Positions 43,474-55,650 of a DNA stretch of 64,000 bases are shown piece after piece. Made by a program: the position numbers and the translations under genes. The notes under the pieces are model-generated. The model saw nothing but the letters and a program-made list of their open reading frames with translations, did not search any database and was not told the origin of the DNA. Within the stretch, counting starts at the first letter, position 1. Each line of letters opens with the position of its first letter. Where the stretch lies: positions 62,001 to 126,000 of the forward strand of contig JAQSEB010000155.1 in assembly GCA_030063045.1 (NCBI GenBank). The letters are read 5' to 3'. This DNA is from Pratylenchus scribneri (lineage: Eukaryota > Nematoda > Chromadorea > Rhabditida > Pratylenchidae).

Positions 43474-44873
43474 TGATGCAAGAATTTTTTTTGATGTAAA
43501 AATATTACTCTCTTATATTAATCAAGTTTTCGAATAATATTTTCTTTTATTTTTAAAAAATTCTTTACCATTCATTAAGAAATTCAACTCAATTTGTATG
43601 ACAAATTTGTAATGAATTTTTTTCCCGGAATTATGGCAAATATTTTAATTTTTTATCCAAATATTTGCTATTTAATTTAAAAATTTCATTACAAAAAAAA
43701 TTGCCATGTTAATAAATTCATTTTAATCAGAAAAATGTGACTTAAAAATAGACTTGGATAAAAATAGCACAAAGTGAAAATAAAAAAATATTTAATTTTG
43801 GTGATTAATCCGCGCCATGTCCGCCTCCCTCCACCCACTTTTTTGTTTGTCTCCTTCCTTTGTTTTTTCTCAACTTTTTTGCCTCATTTTTACGTAACAA
43901 ATAGTTCAATTCGGTTCCTCAATTTTTTTGTTTGCTAACATTTTTACGACTCATTTGTGACTTAGCTAATTCTTTTTTTCCTTGTTCCATCCAATTGGCC
44001 AATCCCTCAATTCCCTCATTGGTTCTTGGCCTGGCACTGAACTTTCTTCCTTTTGGCCTATGTTCCGATGGCTTATCAGCCCTTTCCTCAAAATATGTTC
44101 TTCCAAATTTTTTATCGCCTCAATCACATTTGTCATTTGCCTTTCAAACAACTTTCCAATTTCCTAAAATTTAATGCTCATTTTATGGCGGCTTCCAAAC
44201 TGAAATGAACACATACTTTTTCCCTATCACATGGGCTTATGTTTAATAGGAAAATTGGCTTCTCTTTTTATGTAAAAATTGCAAAAGTTTAATGGGTTTT
44301 TATTGTACCCATCCATTCCACAAATTTATTTATTATTCCCATTAATTTATTATTCCCATTTTTCGATCAAAACTCAAAATTACGTTAAAATATGATCAAT
44401 AGAGCACGGATTTATGTGCACGAAAAAATATGCAAATTCCGAAAGAACTCTAAAAATATACAAAAAAAATGTACAATTTTTCGGGTTTTATTGCGTTTTG
44501 AAGGACATTTTTTGCCAAAAAGGGCAAAAATATATTTAAAAAAAAATATGCAAAATAAAGTTACTCTTAAAACATTTAACATTATTTATATGTACCCATT
44601 AGAGTACAAACAAAAAATATGCATTTGCTTATAAATCCGGATCAATCATTTTATTGAAATTATCACCTTTTTCCATTTAAGACCTTGAACAAATCATTTT
44701 TCCCTAACAAAAATAAATTCATCTACTCTTGGGTCCAATCAATTTAATTTACTTGATCAATCATTTATTGAATAATTGATCCCCTTTCCATTTTAGGCCT
44801 TGAACAATAATTTTTCCCGATCAAAAAATAATTCGTCTACTACCCTTGGGTCCAATCAATTCCACTTTCAAAA

Positions 44874-47800
44874 ATGTCCATAAAAAATTCGTCCCCTTTG
44901 GCGCTGGACAATAATTCTCGAGTTTGGCACACGGATATGGATTCGCCCACCACAATGTCTTCATCCCAAAGGAGTGGGAAGGTCAGAATGCGCCGGCCAT
45001 TGGGACCATTTGTGCGCTATTTGATTCTCATTTTGGGAACATTGTTCTTGTCACTCGTTCTTGGATGGTAATTTTTAATTTATTTAAAAATATGGGCATA
45101 AATTTCATTAATTCATTAAATTTACTCGAAATTTTAATTCCGCATAGCTTTTTCTAGTAATAATTTATTTATTCTTAATCAACAATATTTTCTCATGTTT
45201 AATTCAAAATTATATTCTAAAATATGATGATTGGAAATAAAATATATTAAATTAAAACCAAAGAAATAAAACTCGGCGAACATTTTCCGGAAAGAATTAA
45301 AACTTGGCGAACATTTTCCGGAAAGAAATAAAAGTTGGCGAATATTTTCCGGAAAGAAAAATAAAACTTGGCGAACATTTTCCGGAAAGAATTAAAACTT
45401 GGCGAACATTTTCCGGAAAGAAATAAAACTTGGCGAACATTTTCCGGAAAGAATTAAAACTTGTCGAACATTTTCCGGAAAGAAATAAAACTTGGCGAAC
45501 ATTTTCCGGAAAGAAAAATAAAACTTGGCGAACATTTTCCGGAAAGAATTAAAACTTGGCGAACATTTTCCGGAAAGAAATAAAACTTGGCGAACATTTT
45601 CCGGAAAGAAAAATAAAACTTGGCGAACATTTTCCGGAAAGAAAATAAAACTTGACGAACAGGAAAATTCTGAAATATGATGGCGAATACATTAAATTAA
45701 CAAAAAAAATATCCAAAATTCTACAATTCATCCATTAAAAATTAAAATGGAAAATATTTTATTTAAAGAAAAGTTTTCGGTTTCGAAAAATACAAATTTT
45801 TAAGCCATATATTTTGACCATAACAAAGTTTCATGGCTTAAATAGATTTAAAATTTTTTTAAATTTTAAATTATTTAGCCCTAGGAGGATCGAAAGATTA
45901 AAGAAATCTGATTTAATAAATTATATAGTTCAAAAAAGATTAATTTCCAATTCGAAAATTTCTGGAATGTAATATTCTTTCTGCAAATAAAATAATATCT
46001 TTATCAATTAAACTTCCTCTATTTTTCACAGTGTAATTTGCTTCAACCCAGCCCTGACTGTCATGATGGATATTACCCAATCGCCTCTTTGGACAAATGA
46101 TACAACAAATTCTACACATAATTATGCCAGTTGGTCATTGCCTTTGGCTGATAGGCGATTTCAATTCACAAATTTACAAAAGAGCTTTTTACTCGCCGGT
46201 CAGCCAACATAAATTCATTTCTTTAATATACGTCAAAATTTTCAAGGCACTTTCGGTGCCTGTCTTTTCCTTATTTTCCCCGTCGGTTGGTCGATGCAAT
46301 TTTTTGGCCCTTGGCGAACTCAATTGGCCATTGGCTTGGCTGTCTCTTTGGCCACTGGGCTCATCCCTTTGGCCGCCTCCCTGAATTTTTATGCGCTTTT
46401 GATCAGCCGAATGGTCCTTGGCCTTTCCATAACCAATTTATTCCCTGTGGTTGGTGCAATTTGTACAGCTTGGGCACCGCAGGCCGAAAAGGGTTCGAAA
46501 GGGAATCCACAATGGTAAATAAATTTTAGGCACTTTTCTGGCCATCCTTTCTGGCTATATCCAATTGAGTGTGATCATTTCGATGCCTTTGACTGGTTTT
46601 CTCTGCGATAAATGTATTCCTAAATTCAATTTCATCCAAATTAATATCCCATTTAGTTGGTTGGCCCTCCGTATTTTTCGTCCATTCTGCCCTTGGCCTC
46701 ACACTCACTGCCCTTTGGGCATTCTTCTACCGTGATGACCCTTTGGACCATCCTTGGCTTAGTGACCAAGAATTGGCCATAATCCGTTTGGGAAAGGCAA
46801 ATTTGCCTCAGGGCCATTCAAAGGTGAGTGAATCTATTGTGGAAATATTTGAAATTAGTAAATTCTAAAATTTACTACATGCTGGTTTATTAAAAAATTT
46901 TGGAAATCTCAGCTTCTAAATTAGTTTATTCAATTGTATATAATCGATTTAGTTTGTGAAATTTCATTTTCAGAACGGTTTAAGTTGTTTTGAAAAGCTG
47001 AAGCTGAACTGTTGTTTAAACCCAAACTGGTTTTAGTTTACTAACTTTTGTCTAAACTTTAAACCGTTGAAATTGAAATTCCATTTACAAAATCGATCAT
47101 GAAGAATTGAAATGAGCTTATTCTCGAGTTTATGGATTTACTAGAAGTCGAGAATTCCAAAATTTTCCAGGCCAAAATTTAAAATTTGCCAATTTTCAGT
47201 AATAATAAATATATTGTTCTTGATATATTCATATAAAAATATTTCTATTTTAGCCACCTTATCGAAAAATTCTGAGCACTGGACCAATCTGGGCAATCTT
47301 CTGTGCTGTCCTTGGCAATTTCCTGGTCATCCAATTTGCCAACACTTTCCTGCCAATGTTCCTTGTCTCGGCAATGCATTTCACCAACAGTGAGACTGGT
47401 CTATTGTCGGCATTGCCTTTGGTCATTCAATTCTCCGCGAAATGGGCAACCGGAATGGTCACTGATCATTTGCCCAGGATTTCGGACATTTCTAAGGTGA
47501 AATTTATTTTTAGAAATTTAATTAAGTTTTTTGAAATTTAATTAATTTTTTGAAATTTATTTCTGAAATTTAATTTTTTTTTTGAAATTTATCTTAGAAA
47601 TTTAATTAAATTTTTTGAATTTTTTGTTGAAATTTAAATTAAATTTTTTAAATTTTTTTTTGAGGTTCGTTTTTGTAATTCAGTGGCATTTTGTGGTGCC
47701 GCAATTTTCTTCATTTTGGCCTCCTTTTTCCCGCCCGATACATTTCCCCGTTGGCCGGTCGTATTTTTCCTTGTACTTTGCATTGGTAAGTTTTATTAAA

Positions 47801-48436
47801 ATTTAATAAAAATAAATATAATTCTTCTTGATATAATTTATCATGTTTTGGTCAAAAATTAAAAGCATTCGAAAGAAACTTTTCCATTTTTAGATAAGAA
47901 TCAATTTAAATTTGATTTGACCTTGTTCTATAAATTGGGTTTACGGTTTGGATGTTTGGAATTAACCACTGAAAATAAAAGTTATTCTTTTCAACATTTT
48001 CAATTTTTTCCATATTAAATATTTCCAATTCCCCTCTCTCCTCGCCAATGCAGTGAATTCCTCTGTTTTCAGAAATTAAAATTTCTTGCTATTTTTATTT
48101 TTATTTCAAAAACAATTAAATTTTAATTATATTTGAACAGGTATTCTCGGCCTAAATAGCGGTGGCTTCACCAAAAGTGTTGTACTCGTCTCCGCCCAAT
48201 ATTCCAGCACAACAATGGTCGGCGTCCAAACCACACTTTGTGTCACCATTTTTACCGGCTCATTCCTCATTCCGGCAATGACTTCCCACGGAGGACAATT
48301 TTGGGAATATCAACGCGTTTTCTATTTGTATGCCGCCGTTTTGTTCCTCACTAATTTGGTCTTTGTTATTTTTTGCAAAGCAAATCCGGCAAAATGGACA
48401 CAGGAAGGAGAAAAACAGCAAGGAATTAATGAATGA
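44874..48436 (+). CDS. SLC17-type major facilitator transporter (505 aa)
   Basis: Eight exons: 44874-45067, 46032-46198, 46247-46492, 46530-46613, 46657-46823, 47254-47496, 47665-47785, 48141-48436; the sum is 506 codons with all phases agreeing. A cytosolic N-terminus of about 42 residues is followed by a first helix, a luminal loop with Asn-X-Thr sites, then the family pattern PVGW ... RMVLGL ... WAPQ-E-KG and SMPLTGFLC, and GWPSVFFV before helix six. Length and motifs fit SLC17 anion transporters (sialin, vesicular glutamate and phosphate-type carriers); the substrate cannot be told from sequence. The intron 46493-46529 is only 37 nt. Intron 1 holds a minisatellite and intron 5 a foldback repeat. 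Confidence 0.88.
45262..45663. repeat. Minisatellite, about 30-bp unit, about 13 copies (transporter intron 1)
   Basis: Units with core GGCGAACATTTTCCGGAAAG, spaced by short A-rich joints of varying length (AATTAAAACTT, AAATAAAACTT, AAAAATAAAACTT). TTTCCGGAAA inside each unit is a 10-bp palindrome. Confidence 0.95.
46925..47170. repeat. Foldback repeat, family C, copy 1 (transporter intron 5)
   Basis: Inverted arms around AAACGGTTTAAG-like and GAAATTTCATTTTC / GAAATTCCATTT-like motifs. Related copies appear at about 51370-51690 and 52455-52760. Confidence 0.5.
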
Positions 48437-48689
48437 ATTTTGAGGATGGAGAAATTTGGTATTCATAGAATACATTTTTGGCAATATTCTTTTTATATTT
48501 TTTGTCAATATTACCTCCTTTTTTAATTAAATGCTGATAAATATATAATTTGTTCTACATACTTAAAATAAAATTAATTTTTTATTATTCATTCAGTCAT
48601 AGTTAGATTTATTATTCAAATTTTTAACAAAATCAAGAAATTATTCGCCAATTTATGTATAAGTACAAATGATCAAATAATTAAATTGA

Positions 48690-48860
48690 ATTTATTTAAT
48701 ATTAAACCATTTTTCAAATTTTTAGTTTTAAACTCTTTAATTTTGACCAAACCGTAAAAAATTATATAGCAATCGATGCGTCTCGATGAGATCTACAAAA
48801 TGGTATAAGGTTTGTATGGTCTATAACCGGTTTCTGATTTATTATAATCGAAAATGCCTA
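48690..48860. repeat. Half copy of foldback family A
   Basis: Only the right arm (GATGCGTCTCGATGAGATCT through ACCGGTTTCTGATTTATTA) is present. The remainder of 48437-49790 shows no gene I can support. Confidence 0.6.
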
Positions 48861-49794
48861 TATTTGTACCAATTGTGGAAGTGCCCATATTTGTACCGCC
48901 CTTTACATATTGTGGAAATGACCCAGGACGATAGACTTTACTAGTTTGATTTTGATAAAAAATTGTAATAATACATAAAATTTTCTGATGAGTAAATTTT
49001 ACTGTTTTCTTTGAATGATGTTTGCCATTTTTTGATTTTGAACGAAAACATAATTCCGATTTAAAAACCAGTGATTTAAAATAATAAAAAGTAAAGAAGT
49101 TTTATACTTTAATTCAAAGATTAATTTCCAAAATTCCATTGAATTAGTCATCCTTAGCATCTGTCATCAAGGTCAAACTTTTACATTATTTTTTATTGCC
49201 TATATTCTTCTTCCTGAAACATGCCTAGAAATTTGTAACGACAATTTGACGTCATTGAAGGACACAAGGGACATTCCTATAATGAGGATTCCTTTTTGGA
49301 AGGTGAATGGAATGAGCGAAAAATGGGACAAAATATGGGGAATTGGAATGAAAAAGCAAAAAGGTTTCCGCTGAATCAGTGCACTTTTTCTCATGGAAAT
49401 GGGTCACAGTCGAAATCGAAACAGGAAAAATAAAGAGATTCTCCAATTTATTGAATTTTGGACAAATAATTGGGCATTATTAGAGTGAACCATGTTGATG
49501 GGCCAATTTATTGTAATAATATCAATAATAATTCCTTAATTAGAAAAGAATTAATTAATTAATTCCAAAAACATTAATTTATAGAGAATTAAAGTCAATT
49601 TATTTGAAGAAAATTTTTTATTTATAATATTCTTTAATCTTTAACTCCAATTTATTTAAAATATTCAATTCATCTAAATTTTATTTATTACATTTTTCCA
49701 TAAGTAAACATTACATAATATGCATATTTGCTTTGTGCGATTTTTAATGAATGAATTTACATAAAAAGTAGCTCCTTTCTCACTTCCAAAGAAC

Positions 49795-51001
49795 TAGGGT
49801 TGCGCCCCCGAAGGTCGGGGGTGAGTTGGACGGGGACGGGGGTGATCGGGGATGGCACCTTCGGGGACGGGGACGGGGGTGATCGGGGATGGCACCTTCG
49901 GGGACGGGGACGGGGGTGACCTTGACGGGGACCCCCGCGGGGATCCCCGCGGGGGTACGGGGGTGATCTAAATTTTTTAAAAGGCCTTATTTTTCAGACA
50001 AAAAATTTTCTGAAGAAAAATTTACTAAAATTTCAATAAATTATAAGCGTAAATATATTTTACATCGTCATTTATTCCAATTTCCTATCTAATTTCTTCC
50101 GCAATAAAACCAGATTTTGTTGGTTCCAATTGAAAATCATCCAAATTTGCTTTTACAACTAAAATTTGACGGAAGTTTCTTGGAAAACTTTTAAATAAAA
50201 TCAACTATATGGCGAGATATGATGAAGTCAGATTCTTGTTTCCTAAATTAGCTATAGGAAGTGATTTTCGTAAATCTTTGATTGGGAATTGCATACTTAA
50301 TAATAGAAAAGTTTAGGTTGAGATCATTTCTATCTCGGCTATTTCCGTATCAGCAATTTTGACGAACCATAGTTCATCAATCATCATCCAAATAACCAAT
50401 CAGAATGTTTAAAGTGCATCTTATAGCCCAATTATTAGCTATCTATTGATATATTGTTCATAAAAAACTGTAATGTTTTGGCTAATAAGTTATGGCCATA
50501 AATACAAAAATAAAGGCGGTTTTTCAAAGTTTTTGGACAAAAATTGGACAAAACTTACATATTTAGATAATCAACATACCAATGGATAGCCAATATTAGG
50601 GCTATTAAACTTACTTTAGATCTTTTAAATTGTTTAATTGGGTGGCGAGCTGCAACTCGTCAAATTCGCTGACTGAGATGGAAGTGGCGAGACGGAAATG
50701 TCCCTCGCCGAAAAAGTTTCAATAGCCTTGCAGCGAAAAATATTAGCCAGATAAAGCCGCGCAGCGAAAAATTTTTACCGCCCTACAGAAATCTGCACAA
50801 AATTTCTTTATCTTATCCCATTTTCCTTGAAAAATCCAATAATATGGGGTGCATGTTCACCCCCGTACCCCCGCGGGGGTGAGCTTTCGGGGACGGGGAT
50901 TTACGGGGATGGACCTTCGGGGACGGGGACGGGGGTGAGGCCCAAAATCCTCGGGGATCCCCGTCGGGGGTGGCCCCCGCGGGGCCGGGGGCGCAACCCT
51001 A
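49795..51001. mobile_element. GC-rich inverted-repeat element with GGGTTGCGCCCCCG ends and TA flanks
   Basis: 1,203 bp between TA dinucleotides with 14-bp perfect inverted ends. Both terminal parts are made of short repeats (GGGGACGGGGACGGGGGTGA, CGAAGGT) at very high GC. The AT-rich middle includes a small foldback (about 50420-50620) and GCAGCGAAAAATTT units shared with the element at 42486. No transposase was seen. Confidence 0.8.
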
Positions 51002-51084
51002 CAAAGAACAAATGAAAATTTGGAAGAAAGGATGGGAAGGGTCTGATGTGAATCTGTTGAAGACGTCATCGCGCAATTTATTGT

Positions 51085-51104
51085 GGGGGGGGGGGGGGGG
51101 GGGG
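51085..51104 (+). repeat. G20 homopolymer
   Basis: Twenty consecutive G, unexpected in this AT-rich DNA. Such tracts can form G-quadruplexes; C. elegans needs the DOG-1 helicase to keep similar tracts stable. Confidence 0.97.
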
Positions 51105-52234
51105 TGAAGATGCTTGTGGCGGACAAAAGTAAGCCCAATAGCCATTTGCTGGAAGCTTTTCCCCTATTCATTCATTCAAACCTGATCTTCGCCTTCAATT
51201 CCCATTCCCACACCTTTCTTCTCCCCTTCAACCAAGCATTGCACCCGCGCAACAAAAGTAAATCCAAACATTAGTCATCTTCTCCGAGCACATTTTTAGA
51301 TAAATTGAATGGATTGGTTCCTCTTCTTTACTTTTACATTTTTTTATTTTTAAGCTTTAATTTTTTGAAAATTCCCATAACTTAGAAATCTCAGTTTTTA
51401 AACTTCATAATACTCGGAAATAAGCTCATCAGATTCGGCATAGTCAATTTAGTATATTAAATTTTAGGCTCAGACTTGAAATAAAGCATAGGCAAAAGTG
51501 AGTAAATCTAAAATCAGTTTGGGTTTAAATTAAATAACGGTTCAGTTTTCTTTCAAATCAAGTCCATATATTAATTTATAATTGAAATTTCATAGATTAA
51601 ATTGTACATGCCGAGTCGAATGAACATATTCTGTCAGGCGAAGTATAGAAACGACATTTCCAAAAAACTTACTGTCTAGCATCTCCTAGAAATTAAATAA
51701 GGAAGGAATTCACTAGTTTCCAATATTTTCTGTAAAATATATATTCAATTCTAAAAATTTCTAATTTACCTTCAAAAGAAACCAAAATTCATCTACTATT
51801 CCGTTCAAATATTCTATTCTTGGCTCACTTCAGCAATAAATAATTTTCTCCCCTATTTTCGTCCATTCCTTCACATTCACTTGCGCATTGACCGCTACTT
51901 CAAAAAGGGGGAATCCACCATCAAATCCACTCGATTTGTTTTTGTTGAAGCATTCTTCAGTCTCAGCCATTTTGGTCCGCGCAATTTTCTCCTCCAACCA
52001 CCGATCCACCAAAACATATCCAAAAGAGCATTCGCCTCATTTTCCCACGGTGAAGATCCGTCTTCTTTTTGGTCAATTTGACATCAACATCCATTGCTGA
52101 ATTGAGGGAAAAGAAGAAGCAATCATTTTTGGATAATGACCACAAGGCAAAGAAGAAGCCAAAAAAGCAGCCAAAATACAGGAATTGAGCAGAATATAAA
52201 TTTATACAAATTTGGAATTTGTTGATTCTCAAAA

Positions 52235-54968
52235 ATGTGGCATCAATCATTCATTCCGGCAAAAAATTGCCATTGTTCCCTTTTTGGTCTCATCATTCTT
52301 TTCGACATTGGCCTACATGTTTTGGGCCAATTCTATCCTCATCATCAAAATATTGGCAATGGTGGATATTGGGTGAGTCGAAATATTAATTAATGATTAA
52401 TGCTCAGATAATATTGGAATTTAATAAATTCCGCGGAATTTACCATAAAGTTAAACTGTTAAATTTTGGATATTTCTGTATCTAGACTTCATACAGATTG
52501 GGAGAATAGGTTCATTCGACTCGGCATTGTCAATTTAATCTATGAAATTTCAATTTTAAACCGAAAGATTATCTAAACCTCTAAACCCTAACTGGTTTGG
52601 GTTTTTCTAACTTTTGCCTAGGACTTATTTCGGTTCAGAAATTGAAATTTCTTAGAAAAAATCGATCAAGTTGATACGAATGAATATATTTTTATGTCCC
52701 ATGATTGCCTAAAAGGGAAGTTTTCCGAAATTTAACAACCTAGCATCTGAAATATTTAAGTATTTATTGCAACATTAATTAATTAAAATGAATTAAGGAT
52801 TATGAAAATGGCCAACAACAAAATGCATTCATCAATTCGGGTCAATTTCAACAATTTCCCTCCTCATCTCAACCAATGTTTGGTCAATGGAATCCAACTC
52901 AACAACAACAATTTTTTCAGGTATCAAAATTTGCAATTTTAAAATAAAATTTTAAATCAAATAAATTTTTTTTGAAAATTTTTGGGAATAATTTTAGAGA
53001 TTATGTAGGTAAAATGGGGATGAAATATTTTAATTTGTTCAAAATTCACATTCTAAAATTTATAATTAATTTGAAATAATTTTTCAGCCTCCTCCGCCTT
53101 CATTTACTCCTCAAAAAAGTGCTCATTCTTCTAATTCCTTCCAATTGCCCTATGCCAGCTATCGGGGTTCCGCCTTTTCTGTGCCTCCTTCAAATCCAAG
53201 CGGGGGGATTGATCAAATCCAAAAGGAAAGATTGGCCAAAATTGCCGATGAATCGGAGACATTTGGTTCGGAAAGGGCCAGAAACGGATTCTTTGAACAA
53301 CAAAAACCACAACAATTTGGCAATGGATTCGGTGGCCATGGAGGTGGAGCCGATGGAATCCAAAGGATTTTAGCCAGTGTGGCAGAAAAATTGCCAAAAA
53401 TTGCTGAAACAATGGCAAGGCTAAGTGGTGGCGGGAAAGGAAACGACGGAATGTAAATGAGGGGAATTGAAGAGAAAATGATAACTCATCAAAAATTGAA
53501 CTAATTTTAATGATTTTTTATATTAAATTAAAGAGCAGACTTTTGGCTATCTAATAATATAACTTTTTTAAATTGGTTTACATTTGATGGAAGTTTTGTT
53601 CAAAAAAAAAAAAACAATTTAAAATATCATTTATCATGGATTAATAATTTTTCGTTGTTTTTTGGGCATAACTTTATAATTTTTGAACCAATTTACACAA
53701 AATTAATATTATTGAATAGCCAAAAGTCTGCTCTTTAATTAGATAATAAAATCATGGAAATTGGTTCAATCCTCGATGAGTTATAAGTGTTCGCGTCAAA
53801 TTGGCCTACTCTGAAAAATTACGGTCAAAAACATTTACAGTTCAACATTGCCAAAGGAAAAATTTGTTGTGTAAGAATTTGAAGCAGAAAATCAGCAGCA
53901 GAAAGGCGGCGGAATTTCCCTTTCGAGAAGGGAATATGAAATTGGCGGCAATCAACATCAAAGGGAGGGGTCACAGCTGATCAATTCAATGCCGGAACCA
54001 TCTTCGCTTTTCTCATTCAATAAATTGTTATCGGCATTTGGATCAGCTGTCAGTGGACAAAAGGTGAATGGAGCACAAGGAGGAGGCGATGGAACACCGT
54101 TGGATTTGAAAGGAACACCAATTTTGAAGGTAAAATATAAAATTAAATATGTAATTAAATAGGGATCGAATTTCTGGTTTTAACTTTTTTTATATAATAG
54201 AATTGATAAGAAAAGCAAAAAAAAATATTTTTTTGAACATTTATTTCATGTTTTTTGAAATAATTTGTGTCAAATTTTGTCACTTTTTCGGATAAAATTT
54301 CAATAGAAAAATGCATTAAAATACAAAAAATTAACATATATTGATATTTACAAGCATTAAATTATAATAATCGATTAACTTTGGAAATTGTTATTTTTAG
54401 TGGTTTTATTTTGAACTAATTTTATTTTTACCCAAATAATTAAAAATATATTTTTTTCCATTTTCAGTCCGAAGACATGGAGCCAGAATTGATTTTACAG
54501 CAAAAAAGTGCAAAGCAAGAATTCTTCCAACAAAGAGGACCAAAAGAACAACCAAATTTGGGATCACAACAACCTCATTTGACGCCGCCACCCGAATTGC
54601 CATCTCAGCCTCAAAATCCGTTCAATTCATTCCTCCAACAATTTGGCATTCCCAACAATTTTATGGCCACTACAACGACCAAAACGACCTCTGCTGGGTC
54701 AGGAGTCGAAAATGAGGAAAACGGTGATTTATTCGGCTCATTGATGAAGGGAAAATTGCCACAAATGCCGGATTGGCTGAAACAATTTGGGCTGGATGGA
54801 ATGTTCGGTGGGAATGGAACAGTAAAACAAGGAGGCGGGGCAGAGGATGCCGGCAATGCATTGGCCCAATTATTTGGCGGTGGTGGAAAAGGCGGCGGAA
54901 AAGGAGGTGGCGGATTCGGTTTGGGTTCGGTGCTTGGATCCGGATTGGATGATATGCCCAGAAGATGA
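52235..54968 (+). CDS. Predicted secreted Gln/Pro/Gly-rich protein, unrecognised
   Basis: Exons 52235-52372, 52798-52920 and 53088 onward are clear. Two endings fit: exon 3 reads to TAA at 53454-53456 (209 aa, Gly-rich end), or it is spliced at 53424 to 53888-54129 and 54468-54968 (446 aa; all phases agree, 447 codons). The N-terminus has a hydrophobic core (residues about 12-24) after a short Cys/His-containing lead, consistent with a signal peptide. The rest is low-complexity: Gln/Asn-rich, a PPPP stretch, then amphipathic helices around LPKIAE, and in the long form a Gly/Lys-rich end. No family is recognised. The intron at 53425-53887 contains a foldback repeat. Confidence 0.6.
53471..53795. 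repeat. Foldback repeat, family B, copy 2
   Basis: ATAACTCATC at the left and GATGAGTTAT at the right; inner arms AGAGCAGACTTTTGGCTATC and its reverse complement. The end sits right after the short-form stop codon of the upstream gene. Confidence 0.78.
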
Positions 54969-55084
54969 TTTTTATTTCATTTCATTTTTATTTAAATTAT
55001 TTAATTTTTTCATAATTTTTGTATAAATTTGATTAGTTAATTTGATGGTCATATACATTTTCAGATCCTTCCAACTGGGCGATG

Positions 55085-55398
55085 TTGCTTGTAACTCATT
55101 AAAAACGAAACAGATTTAGATGATTTTATTACAAAATTAAAGAGCTCAATGATGGCTATCGATGCTATAAAATTTATTTGGTTTGAGTCAGAATTAGCAG
55201 AGTTATATTTTAAAAAACCATGAAGAATATGCAGATTTATAATAATAGTTTTTTTAAATGATTTTTAAAATACATCTCTGCTTTCTATACCAAACCAAAT
55301 AAATTTTATATCTAACGATAGCCAGAAGTGCGCTCTTTAATTTGATACCAAAATCATCAATATCGGATTTGTCCCTAATGAGTTACAAGCGAAGTTGC
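55085..55398. repeat. Foldback repeat, family B, copy 3
   Basis: GCTTGTAACTCATTA at the left and TAATGAGTTACAAGC at the right, an inverted pair of 15 bp; inner arms around AAATTAAAGAGC and GATGGCTATCG match the other two copies. Confidence 0.78.
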
Positions 55399-55650
55399 CA
55401 GCAATTGAGATGTCGCCCAATTGTAGGGCATCGATATAATTTTGTTTGGTTGGTCATCACCTATTTCCCTTTCCCCTCTTACTGTCCTGTCCAAACACAT
55501 TTTTGCGCAGGCCACATCTATGCTCTTTGCTTTTCGGTCATTCAAGATTTAATTGATTAGCAAAGATTTACTAATAAATGTCTTTTGAATTGTACTATAA
55601 TAAATGGTCGCTGTGCTGATGAGCAATTTAAATGAATAATTTTGATTAAA

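Noticed and set aside
43930..44170. Minus-strand exon-like stretch with coiled-coil and basic parts
   Set aside because: The two plausible protein parts lie in different frames with no splice site between them; perhaps a relic, not enough to annotate.
50827..51274. Frames across the GC-rich element and G20 tract
   Set aside because: Gly/Pro/Arg runs come from the repeat composition, not a gene.
51830..52100. Minus-strand frames opposite the 5' side of the secreted-protein gene
   Set aside because: All three frames are partly open, no start with a good context, and no recognised family; could be an exon of an unseen gene.
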